A stretch of 64,000 bases of DNA from the NCBI GenBank assembly GCA_947502635.1, contig CANNAN010000017.1, positions 18,864 through 82,863 of the forward strand, in the 5' to 3' direction. Every line of letters begins with the position of its first letter. The stretch's first letter is position 1. Source of the stretch: an uncultured Flavobacteriaceae bacterium (GTDB lineage Bacteria > Bacteroidota > Bacteroidia > Flavobacteriales > Flavobacteriaceae). Made by a program: the position numbers and the translations under genes. A model generated the notes under the pieces. It saw only the letters and a list, made by a program, of their open reading frames with translations, was not told the origin of the DNA and made no database searches. Below, piece after piece: positions 17,321 to 25,056 of the stretch.

Positions 17321-17947
17321 ATGCAAATGCTATTTAGGTTTTTAATATTACTAATAGTTTGTAATGTTTATTCTCAAAAACAAGACTTTGTTCCTGTTAA
17401 ACCTATTAGGTCTTATCAAATAAAGATTGAAAACTTGAATGGTAGGCATCTTCATTTATACAATGATGAAGAGAATATTGCTTTAACAGGAAAGTATGAG
17501 ATTACATTTTTCTTTTTAGATAATTCTAAAAAGGATAGTTTAATAAGTGATAATGGAATAATAAGAAAAACCTTACATCATGATGCAAAATATAGTAGAT
17601 ATTCAAGGTTAAATATCAATACGATCGGAAAATTTATCAAAGGTTATAAAAATGACTCATGGAAAACATTATACAAAAATAAAATAGTTAAAACCGAAAA
17701 CTGGAAAAATGGATTAATTAAAGGAAAATACTGTGTTTATAATGCTTCTGGGAGTATTTTATACAAAACTACATTTGGAACTCAAGGTAATGGTAAATAC
17801 AAAGATTTTTATTACAAAACAGGTATGCTAAAAGAAGAAGGGAATTATGAAAATGGGAAAAAAGAAGGAGAATGGTGTACATATAATAAGCAAGGTAATA
17901 CTAAAGAAATAGTGTATTACAAAAACGGAACTGTAATAAAAAAATAA
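17321..17947 (+). CDS. YwqK-family (MORN-variant repeat) immunity-like protein, copy 2
   Basis: 208 aa. Signal peptide ending CNVYSQ. The N-terminal 90 residues differ from copy 1. The C-terminal repeats (YKNDSWKTLYKNK, WKNGLIKGKYCVYNASG, then the shared block) are close to or identical with it. It begins 2 bases after the stop of the orphan tail, so it has probably outlived its effector. Orphan immunity genes are known to protect against kin that still carry the toxin. It is transcribed on the plus strand. Confidence 0.78.
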   Translation: MQMLFRFLILLIVCNVYSQKQDFVPVKPIRSYQIKIENLNGRHLHLYNDEENIALTGKYEITFFFLDNSKKDSLISDNGIIRKTLHHDAKYSRYSRLNINTIGKFIKGYKNDSWKTLYKNKIVKTENWKNGLIKGKYCVYNASGSILYKTTFGTQGNGKYKDFYYKTGMLKEEGNYENGKKEGEWCTYNKQGNTKEIVYYKNGTVIKK

Positions 17948-18127
17948 AACCCCGCTCCCACAGTTTGCAATTGGTGGCACGAAACAAATAACTATATATT
18001 TTGCTACTGAACTATTGAGACTCATAAGTGATGAGCATCCAAATTATTTAATTTTAAATACCAAAAACGCAAAGGCTATTCTATCCCTAAAACAATTTCT
18101 TAACTTGTTTTTTTCTTACCCTTTCTC

Positions 18128-18350
18128 CATTTATAAGAATATGATGGATAAATATGTGCTAGTGGGCATATATCCTCGTTATCATCAATTTCCATATATA
18201 AAACATTTATTCGGTACAAATTTGAGCCGAATAAATAGACATAATACACTCATTGTAGAAAGTTGTTTTCATTCCATAAAAACCGCTAGATTGTAAGAAT
18301 ATTTTCTAAATTTACAGAAATATAATGGATAGATGTTTACTAGTATACAT
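18128..18350 (+). repeat. decayed TssD leader repeats (copy C and a partial)
   Basis: The stretch 17948-18458 has no convincing gene. 18234-18345 matches the TssD leader (AATAGACATAATACACTCAT onwards) with many substitutions, and 18128-18162 repeats the ATAAGAATATGATGGATA part. These are footprints of a third TssD head whose coding part is gone. A 93-codon open frame across 18015-18296 covers this repeat and looks accidental. Confidence 0.65.
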
Positions 18351-18458
18351 ATCCTATTGTTGTGTACCATTATACAATATTTATAAAAAAATTAAATACT
18401 AAAAAAATGTGTTGCACTCACTGGATTGGCACAGCTATACTTTAATCTTAAAATAAAA

Positions 18459-19154
18459 ATGAAGAAAATATCCATCCTAATTTGTTTACTTATCTTGATT
18501 TCTTGTAATTCTAAAAAAAGTAACGATAACCAGAAATCTGACTTAGAAAGTGATCCCAAAATTGATAAACAAGTAAATACTGATAACAACCCTCAGTACA
18601 TAATCGTTAAAGTTTCAGATAGAAATTCAGAACGTATTGAAGAAACAGATGATTTTTCGCCTGCTGAATTAAGAACAACCCGCTTAAGGAATGGTAAATT
18701 AATTACTACTTTCAAAGCAGATCTCGGATCTTTTGATGAAGAACATAACTATGGACTTGAATTGTCATTTATTAGAAATTCTGAAAAACCTGCTTTAGAA
18801 TTAAGCACATATAGACTTGTTTCTTTAGGTGATGGTGTAAAACTACAACCTCAAACAGACATTTTTTTTGAATCTATAAATACGTTTAATTTAGAAACAT
18901 TTAATGATATTAAAGCAATAGGGGCAATTAACGATTACCCAGATCAATTTTATGCTCCTTTAAATGAAGAAAACATTTTAGTAATAAAATCAACAGAAGA
19001 TTTAATTGAAACAGAAAACTCGACTGATATTATTTCCGAACACTTTCAGCGTGTAAAAGGGCATCTAATATTCAACATCATAAAAATAAAATCTGGTGAA
19101 AATTATTCAATTCGTGTAGATTTTAATATTATCAATGAAATAAGAGTTCCTTAA
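18459..19154 (+). CDS. hypothetical lipoprotein, immunity candidate
   Basis: About 231 aa from the ATG at 18459 (MKKISILICLLILISCNSKK). An ATG 11 codons upstream is open but lies before the signal peptide, so it was not used. Lipobox LISC (Cys about residue 16). The mature protein has beta strands and no recognisable catalytic motif. It follows a decayed TssD leader repeat directly, as immunity genes do elsewhere in the island, but no effector tail is left. Function unknown. Confidence 0.6.
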   Translation: MKKISILICLLILISCNSKKSNDNQKSDLESDPKIDKQVNTDNNPQYIIVKVSDRNSERIEETDDFSPAELRTTRLRNGKLITTFKADLGSFDEEHNYGLELSFIRNSEKPALELSTYRLVSLGDGVKLQPQTDIFFESINTFNLETFNDIKAIGAINDYPDQFYAPLNEENILVIKSTEDLIETENSTDIISEHFQRVKGHLIFNIIKIKSGENYSIRVDFNIINEIRVP

Positions 19155-19156
19155 TT

Positions 19157-19423
19157 TTGGGGCTTTGGTTATTTCCATTTGGAGATTTAGTTTATAAATC
19201 TGGTTTCCTTCCAAAATTATAAGGAATACTATTAATGATGGGATGCTTTGGCTATTTAATAACGTTTTTTGGTGGCTTTCTTTATTCAAATTTCCATAAA
19301 ACAATTTTCTCGACTATTATAGGAATACCAGCATCTATAGGAGAAATTGGGATTTGTCTATGGCTTTTAATAATGGGAACAAATAAACTGAATATTAAAA
19401 AAACGGCAGCCAGAAATATATAA
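19157..19423 (+). pseudogene. DUF4386-type membrane protein, C-terminal remnant with a nonsense codon
   Basis: One frame reads LGLWLFPFGDLVYKSGFLPK, then a TAA, then GILLMMGCFGYLITFFGGFL and GIPASIGEIGICLWLLIMGT to the stop at 19421-19423. This is the conserved C-terminal half of DUF4386 proteins (integral membrane, usually about 230 aa). The N-terminal half is missing and the frame holds one internal stop at about 19218. A 62-codon ATG frame from 19235 is only the last part. It is debris, perhaps brought in with the island. Confidence 0.65.
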
Positions 19424-19608
19424 TTAATTGCTACACAAGTATTTTAAATAAACCATCTTTTCCTACATTTTACTATATTGTATTGCGAAAAATCAATCTC
19501 GTGTATTTTTCCGTAATTAATCGCACACGTGCTCTGATGGAATAATGAACGAGATGGATATTATTCAAACAAAACTGTTGCGTTGACAGACATTATAAAT
19601 GCAAAAAC

Positions 19609-21057
19609 ATGAAAAAATACTTAGAATACACAAGTGAGAAATCGTCTAAATTCTGGAAAATAGAGGTAGACGAAAAGACTCATATAATCTCTTACGGGAA
19701 AATTGGAACTAATGGTCAAACAAATACAAAGGAATTTACTACCGTTGAAGCTGCCATTAAGGAGGGCGAAAAACTAGTAAAAGCAAAATTAAAAAAAGGG
19801 TATTTAATTTTAAACCAAGAAGAAGATTCTCAGAAAAAATGGTTTGAAAGGTTAAACCATAAAATATTCACAATTTATAAGGCCGCTATTCTTAAGTATC
19901 CAATAAAAGAGTATAAATATATTCAGTTAAACTGGACGGGGCAAGGTTTTGCTTTGGGTCTTAGTCCAAACCCAAGGGATGGGTATCACGAATATATCGA
20001 TAATGGGGATTGGCATAACGAAGACGAAACCTCTTTAGAGTCTGTATATAGACAATTAGAAAATATTCCTTATGAGAAATATGACGAAGAAGATGATTGT
20101 GAATATGAAGTAGATTTTGAACGAGAAGAGTGGCCTAAAGATAGTTCAGACTGTTTTGAATTAGAATGTTTTTTGATAAATGTAGGTCTGGGTTTGACTT
20201 ATATTAGACTAGAAAAAGATAAAGAGGTTAAAAAATACCTGGATAAGATAGAAGTGATTAAAATCATTTCTTCAGATAGGGTCTTGGGTTCTTTTACTTA
20301 TAATTCTCCTGACAAGGATACCCAAAAAAACGTTGTTCAAGATTTATTAAAAAATGATAAAGAAAGAGAATTAATTCTAGATCTATGGGGAAAGGAGGCT
20401 AAAAAAACTGGATTAAAGTTTTTGAAACACTTTCAAAGAGAAGTGACAAAAATTAAAGATATACCTGCGATTACGCTAAAAGAAGCTCATGAACAAGCTT
20501 CCGATTTAAGAGATAGGTATAGAAATGAAGACGTTATTGAGGTATTACAACCAGTTTTAGAAAGAGTATTAAATAACAGCGAAACGAAGAATCCAGAATT
20601 GATAGAGAAGTGTTGTAACATCATGGGAGAGGCAAGTATTGATAATCGCAACGGCTGTAAAGAATCTATTTACTGGTTTCAAAAAGGAATAGAATTTGTG
20701 CCTAACGGACGTTGTGCAATAAGTTTAATGTCTTTGTATGAACTGGATATAGATGATGATATAGCTTTGGTTGCGTTTTGTGAGAACCATCTGCAACGTA
20801 TAAATTTAGAAGACAATGTAAATCATACATTTGAATGTTACAGACATTTGGGAAGAGGATATTTATCATTAAATAACAAGGAAAAAGCAGTAAGCACCTA
20901 TCAAATAATATTAGATTTTCTTACCCGAATGAATAAAACTTCACTGATTGAATATGCAGCTAAAGATCTTCGGAAAATTGAGGATTGGTTTGATGAATAT
21001 AAAATTGCTATCGAAATTCTAACTTGGTTTAAAATTCCAGAAATAGAAGTTGATTAA
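19609..21057 (+). CDS. WGR-domain protein with C-terminal helical repeats
   Basis: 482 aa. Residues 1-67 form a WGR domain (EYTSEKSSKFWKIEVDE, then SYGKIGTNGQTNTKEF). A middle domain rich in Asp/Glu and Trp and a TPR-like C-terminus (about 290-460: CCNIMGEASIDNRNGCKESIYWFQKGIEF, CYRHLGRGYLSLNNKEKAVSTYQIIL) follow. In PARPs and bacterial relatives WGR domains bind nucleic acid or protein. It lacks a signal peptide, so it is cytoplasmic. WGR proteins with TPR-like tails occur near polymorphic toxins, but a role as immunity protein here is only a guess from the location. Spacing to neighbours is loose (over 180 bases). Confidence 0.75.
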   Translation: MKKYLEYTSEKSSKFWKIEVDEKTHIISYGKIGTNGQTNTKEFTTVEAAIKEGEKLVKAKLKKGYLILNQEEDSQKKWFERLNHKIFTIYKAAILKYPIKEYKYIQLNWTGQGFALGLSPNPRDGYHEYIDNGDWHNEDETSLESVYRQLENIPYEKYDEEDDCEYEVDFEREEWPKDSSDCFELECFLINVGLGLTYIRLEKDKEVKKYLDKIEVIKIISSDRVLGSFTYNSPDKDTQKNVVQDLLKNDKERELILDLWGKEAKKTGLKFLKHFQREVTKIKDIPAITLKEAHEQASDLRDRYRNEDVIEVLQPVLERVLNNSETKNPELIEKCCNIMGEASIDNRNGCKESIYWFQKGIEFVPNGRCAISLMSLYELDIDDDIALVAFCENHLQRINLEDNVNHTFECYRHLGRGYLSLNNKEKAVSTYQIILDFLTRMNKTSLIEYAAKDLRKIEDWFDEYKIAIEILTWFKIPEIEVD

Positions 21058-21356
21058 AAAATATTCTAGCACATAACCATCTAAGTTTTATTGTCTCAGA
21101 AATGGGTTTAAAACCCTGTACTTTCGGTGCAGAGTGGTTTATTAATACTTATTTTAAAATAAATTTGTAGCTTATAACATTTAACTCAACTATGATGCAA
21201 AGAGTTGAAAGATTTGAAAATGTAAGTAGTTGGGATAAAATCTATTCTATTTCTCAACTAATTAGATGTCTATTTTTGTAGCTTATTTATTTTAAAGAGT
21301 AAAGAATTTAGTAAAGAAAAGAAGCTAAACCATCAAGCATTGGTGTAGATAACCTA

Positions 21357-21600
21357 ACTCTTTTTAAGGCATCACTCAAATAAAATAGACATAATACACT
21401 CATTTTAGAAAGTATCTTTCATTCCATTAAAAAGCCGCTAGAATTGTAAGAATATTTTTTAGATTTACAAGAATATGATGGATATATGTGTATCAGTACA
21501 CTTACAAAAATATTAAATCAATCATAGAAAAATTGAATTTAAGAAAATGAGTGTAAAAGCAAAATTAATAATAGACGAAAAGGAAATAAACGTACTCTGA
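21357..21600 (+). repeat. TssD upstream-plus-head repeat, copy B
   Basis: Near-identical to 14497-14745 (copy A) through the leader and the first 17 codons of TssD. The preceding 21058-21356 has no gene. It holds a hairpin around 21109-21142 (AAACC...GGTTT arms enclosing CTGTAC/GTGCAG), possibly the terminator of the WGR gene, and two copies of TTTGTAGCTTAT. Confidence 0.85.
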
Positions 21601-21856
21601 TTTACTTTTGGTTTTTTGCTCCCAATGAAACCAAACAGATAGAATTACATATTTACCCTATATTTTTTCATCAGCATTAAGTTCTTTTGAGGTTTATCAC
21701 GGCTATACAGACAACTATATGAACTATGAAAGGGAAGCTCCTAGTGGTAGTTTTTATAGTTCAGGAGATAATAAATTTAAAGGGAATATGTTTTCATTGC
21801 TTAAATGGCAATGGAATATTGTTCGTACAGACAGAAGTTTAATCTTAAATTACTAG
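21547..21856 (+). pseudogene. TssD head joined to an effector tail by internal deletion
   Basis: ATG at 21547 starts MSVKAKLIIDEKEINVL, then a TGA. After a deletion relative to copy A the DNA continues with the PNETKQIELHIYP part of TssD in another frame. It then jumps to a tail read from about 21660: SSALSSFEVYHGYTDNYMNY, then SLLKWQWNIVRTDRSLILNY and a stop at 21854-21856. TDNYMNY corresponds to the Met-turn TDNFMDY of the effector at 14685, and LKWQWN to its WKFQWK. The whole toxin core with its zinc site is missing. It ends 1 base before the next gene's ATG. Confidence 0.75.
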
Positions 21857-21857
21857 T

Positions 21858-22349
21858 ATGAAAATAATAATTTATTTAATAGGCATTCTTTTTTTTACTT
21901 TATGTAATTCTCAAAAAAAAGAAACAGAAACAGAAAGAAACTACATTATAGAAAAAATTGTTTTTTCAGAAGCTAACATTTCTGAACCTCTAAGCAGTGA
22001 AACATATAAAATAAAATTAATTCAATTTAGTTTAGATAGTGTTTCATTATTTACAGAAAAATATATAGGGGAAGAATTAGTGACATTAAATAAAATAAGA
22101 TCATATTTTAATTCTAATGAAAAACTATTTTTCGAAATTCCTGAAAAGTATTTAGCCTCAAAAGATTTTTCGTATTTAAATTATTACCCTGAAAATGATG
22201 GAGAATTTATTAATGTAGCTATTTATATAAATGGTGGTAAGGTTATAAATTGGACATTAAGTTATGCTGAAAATGGCTTGCCACAGGATCTAAAACCAGT
22301 ACATGAAAATTTTACTGCAGCAAAGAAGAAGTTAATATTAATCAAATAG
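21858..22349 (+). CDS. secreted immunity candidate
   Basis: 163 aa. N-terminal signal MKIIIYLIGILFFTLCNSQK. The mature part is a small beta-rich domain (NYIIEKIVFSEANIS, YKIKLIQFSLDSVSL, GEFINVAIYINGGKVINWTLSY). No family recognised. The start lies one base after the stop of a head-tail effector remnant, which is the position of immunity genes elsewhere in the island. A periplasmic inhibitor of the lost protease is inferred, not shown. Confidence 0.65.
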   Translation: MKIIIYLIGILFFTLCNSQKKETETERNYIIEKIVFSEANISEPLSSETYKIKLIQFSLDSVSLFTEKYIGEELVTLNKIRSYFNSNEKLFFEIPEKYLASKDFSYLNYYPENDGEFINVAIYINGGKVINWTLSYAENGLPQDLKPVHENFTAAKKKLILIK

Positions 22350-22372
22350 AGATTCCTATAAAAAATGATTAA

Positions 22373-22666
22373 AGTAAAATACCCGTAATGGTAGGTGTTG
22401 ATGATGGACCTGAATTAATCAATGACGATATGACTACAGAACATTTTGTAGTTATTGTTGGAATGGGCTCTGATACAAGTGGTAACTTTTTCTTATTCTA
22501 TGATAATGCTGTAGCAAATAATGCTATAGGAACATCTACTAAAAATAAACTTTACTGTAAATGCAACGACTTTAAATTAGAAGGGATAGGTGATACTGCA
22601 AATTCATATATTCAAGGAAGTTCCAAACAAAAATACACAGTAACTCAAATTAGAGAAACAAAATGA
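22373..22666 (+). pseudogene. orphan effector tail, papain/C39-like peptidase C-terminus
   Basis: An open frame without a natural start reads SKIPVMVGVDDGPELINDDM, then TTEHFVVIVGMGSD, FLFYDNAVANN, KLYCKCNDFK and TVTQIRETK. HFVVIVG with the following FYDNA matches the His and Asp/Asn catalytic strands of C39-like or NlpC-type cysteine peptidases. The Cys-bearing N-terminal half is absent. The first in-frame ATG (22388) lies inside the domain. Its last codons overlap the next gene's start by 4 bases. A similar tail occurs at 23349-23567. Confidence 0.65.
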
Positions 22667-23166
22667 AAAAAGCAGCTATTATCTTATTTTGGATTTTATT
22701 TATCTTTTCTTGTAATCAAATTAAAACAAATAATAAAACAAACCCTAATTTAGAAAGCACGATAATAAATGAAGAGCAAAAAGAAATTAGAAATTCAGCT
22801 TTGTTGATTTTTGAAGATGGAGTTTCATCAGATATCGTTTCTAATTTTTTTCCTCAAAAAAAAATAGATTCTATCTCTTCAAAGATTAAGGAAATTAAAG
22901 GAAAGTATTTCTATTGTGGTAAATCCAATTTAAACAAAAGTCTATTCAAAATAAGTGATAAAGAAGAATATAAAAAAATAATAGGAATAAATACTTCTCA
23001 TAATATTATAATTGGAAACGACACTTTATATTTTAGCGGAAGAGATTATTTAGATTGTTTAAAAGAAAATGATAGTATTTTAATAAAATCAACTATATAT
23101 ACTTTTTATCAAGATAAAAAAGAAACTAATTTATTGATAATTAATGATTTTGTTAAAATAAAATAA
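22663..23166 (+). CDS. lipoprotein, immunity candidate for the C39-like tail
   Basis: 167 aa. Signal peptide with lipobox IFSCNQ (Cys about residue 17). The mature part is Lys/Asn/Ile-rich with short strands. No family recognised. The ATG overlaps the preceding tail's stop by 4 bases (ATGA), the tightest coupling in the island. As a lipoprotein it would sit in the periplasm, where an injected peptidase acting on the cell wall or periplasmic proteins would be met. Confidence 0.65.
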   Translation: MKKAAIILFWILFIFSCNQIKTNNKTNPNLESTIINEEQKEIRNSALLIFEDGVSSDIVSNFFPQKKIDSISSKIKEIKGKYFYCGKSNLNKSLFKISDKEEYKKIIGINTSHNIIIGNDTLYFSGRDYLDCLKENDSILIKSTIYTFYQDKKETNLLIINDFVKIK

Positions 23167-23331
23167 AAATGGTTTAGAACAATGGTAACCGCAGCAAGAG
23201 GCTAACAAAACAATAAAAATAACTTATATGGTTCAATTTTAAGAAGGGCTAATTTATTTTGAACTTATTATTGTGTTGATACCGATTTCCATGATACAAC
23301 CAAATAAAAAACAATAAACTTTAAACTACCG

Positions 23332-23370
23332 CCACAAGTTTTTAACTTGTGGTAGCGAACATACTATACC
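23332..23370 (+). repeat. palindrome-containing boundary repeat, copy 2
   Basis: Perfect 9-base arms CCACAAGTT and AACTTGTGG around TTT, followed by TAGCGAACATACTATACC. It shares nearly all of this block with 17104-17143. The open frame of the next orphan tail begins inside the right part of this repeat. Confidence 0.65.
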
Positions 23371-23567
23371 CGATCGGAGATTTAATTACAGACCATTTTG
23401 CAGTTATAACGGGTTGTGGCAAAGATAATAATGGAAAACTATATTTTGATGTCACAGATAATGCTTTTGATTATCAAAAGTATTATTGTAATTGTGAAAC
23501 TTATGAAATTAGAAGTGCTGATAGACAAATTATTATATCACAAATTAGAAAATCAAAAAAATTATAA
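23349..23567 (+). pseudogene. orphan effector tail, second C39-like peptidase C-terminus
   Basis: A frame of about 72 codons with only a GTG-type start inside the boundary repeat: GDLITDHFAVITGCGKDNNG, FDVTDNAFDYQKYYCNCETY, IIISQIRKSKK. It has the same order of features as the tail at 22373: (E/D)HFxVIxG, DNA, CxC, then QIR near the end. The nucleophile Cys half is missing. It ends 3 bases before the start of the 365-aa lipoprotein gene. The gap 23167-23331 has no other gene. Confidence 0.65.
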
Positions 23568-23570
23568 GGC

Positions 23571-24668
23571 ATGAAAATGAAAACATTTTTTGTAATTATA
23601 TTTATTTGTTTATCTGGATGTAAGGAAGATTCAACTAAAACAGAAAGAATTAGTAGTACGGATCCCTGCTCAATTAAGTTTGATGCTGATAATTATTTAT
23701 TTTATGCTAGTGATGACAATATTTTATTCGAACGCAATAAAAATAAAGACTCTCTAAGTAATGTTCATTTGCTTGAATTTAAAGAAGATAGTGTCTTTTT
23801 AAACACAAAAAAAACATTATTACCTGCTTTTAATAAAGATTATTTGAAATTAGAAAAAGAATTTATAATACTTAATACAATGCCAAGAACATTAGGTAAA
23901 AACAGAAAATCAACAGATTTTCTAACTAAGTATGATAAAGACTTACAAATGATATTAAAAAGAGATATGAATATCTCAAAATATCCAAGTGGCAATAGCT
24001 TTATTATTGGTAATGATGATAAATTATTTTATATAACTGATGGTTTTGAGTTTAAACAAAAACCAAAGTTAGTGATTTCCCAAATAGATAATTCTTTCAA
24101 TATACTAAATCAAAAAATTATTGAAAGACAAAGAGATGTATTTAAATCTAATCCTTTACAGTCTATTTTTATAGAAGATTTTGGTGTACTTGTTGTCTCG
24201 GATTTAACTTACCACAATAATGAAAAACCTATGTTTAAGATAGAAATGTTCGATTTAAACTTAAACAAAAAATGGGATAAAAATTTAGAGGTTAATTCGG
24301 TTGTACATTTAGGATATTCTAATTCGGAAAATAAAATATTTCTTGTAACTAAAAAAGCAGAAAATAAAATAAGCTTCTGGGATTATAATGGCAATAAACA
24401 AGTTTTAGATTATGATTTAAATAATCAATTAATAAGTGTCACATCAAATGATAAAAATATTTTCCTTCTAGAAAATGGCCAAGAAGGAAAATTTGTTACT
24501 AAAATCGATTTTTTAGGAAAAAAAATTAAAAAATTAGAAATTCCTATAAAATCACAATTAAGTGAAGAAAACACTAATAAATTAATATATAAACAAAATC
24601 AACTTTTTTTAATTAGTATTAATAACTCTAAAAATCTTTTAACTGTAACTAAAATACAAGACATATAA
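23571..24668 (+). CDS. large lipoprotein, immunity candidate
   Basis: 365 aa. Lipoprotein signal with CLSGCKE (Cys about residue 16). The mature protein has repeated beta strands such as DNILFERNKNKDSLSNVHLLEF, NSFIIGNDDKLFYITDGFEF, NKIFLVTKKAENKISFWDYNG and KNIFLLENGQEGKFVTKIDF, which looks like a beta-propeller of the kind that reads as periodic 45-60 residue units. No enzyme motif. It follows a C39-like tail by 3 bases. Immunity by binding is inferred from position. Confidence 0.6.
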   Translation: MKMKTFFVIIFICLSGCKEDSTKTERISSTDPCSIKFDADNYLFYASDDNILFERNKNKDSLSNVHLLEFKEDSVFLNTKKTLLPAFNKDYLKLEKEFIILNTMPRTLGKNRKSTDFLTKYDKDLQMILKRDMNISKYPSGNSFIIGNDDKLFYITDGFEFKQKPKLVISQIDNSFNILNQKIIERQRDVFKSNPLQSIFIEDFGVLVVSDLTYHNNEKPMFKIEMFDLNLNKKWDKNLEVNSVVHLGYSNSENKIFLVTKKAENKISFWDYNGNKQVLDYDLNNQLISVTSNDKNIFLLENGQEGKFVTKIDFLGKKIKKLEIPIKSQLSEENTNKLIYKQNQLFLISINNSKNLLTVTKIQDI

Positions 24669-24925
24669 AAAATGATTTAGAAAAATGTATAAGAAAGCAT
24701 AAGGCTTTAGTTCTTAATTGAAAGTCTTCATTCATTCGCAAAGTTTCCCAACATAAAATTTAGTATTTACGAAAAATGATTAAAGTAAAATATTTATATT
24801 TGACTTACTATCAGTCCAAAGCGTATCGCTTATCATCTTCCCTACATTTCTTAATACGGGAAGGGTGTTACAAAACATTAAGTTTATCATAGTACAAAAA
24901 TTGAAGATGAAAATTATTTTTTGTA

Positions 24926-24953
24926 AGTAAATATTTACTATCTTGGTAAGATA
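24926..24953. promoter_or_regulatory. overlapping dyad symmetries upstream of the cytochrome-like gene
   Basis: The gap 24669-25056 has no convincing gene. It contains the 14-base palindrome AGTAAATATTTACT (24926-24939) followed directly by TATCTT-GGT-AAGATA (24939-24953), about 105-130 bases before the ATG at 25057. Candidate operator or terminator. The block AAAAATGATTAAAGTAAAAT near 24774 also occurs at 22361, so the left part of this gap is still island DNA. Confidence 0.35.
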
Positions 24954-25056
24954 AAGATATATGTCGGTAAATATATCCCTAAGTTGTAACCCATTAGAAC
25001 TAATGAACATCAATAAATTTATTTACTTCTATTAAAAAATTAATCAAACTTATCTT

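Noticed and set aside
18015..18296. 93-codon open frame
   Set aside because: It spans a degenerate TssD leader repeat and has no family or ribosome-binding context.
24780..25013. 77-codon minus-strand open frame before the cytochrome-like gene
   Set aside because: Low-complexity, no homology by eye, and it covers the palindromic control region.
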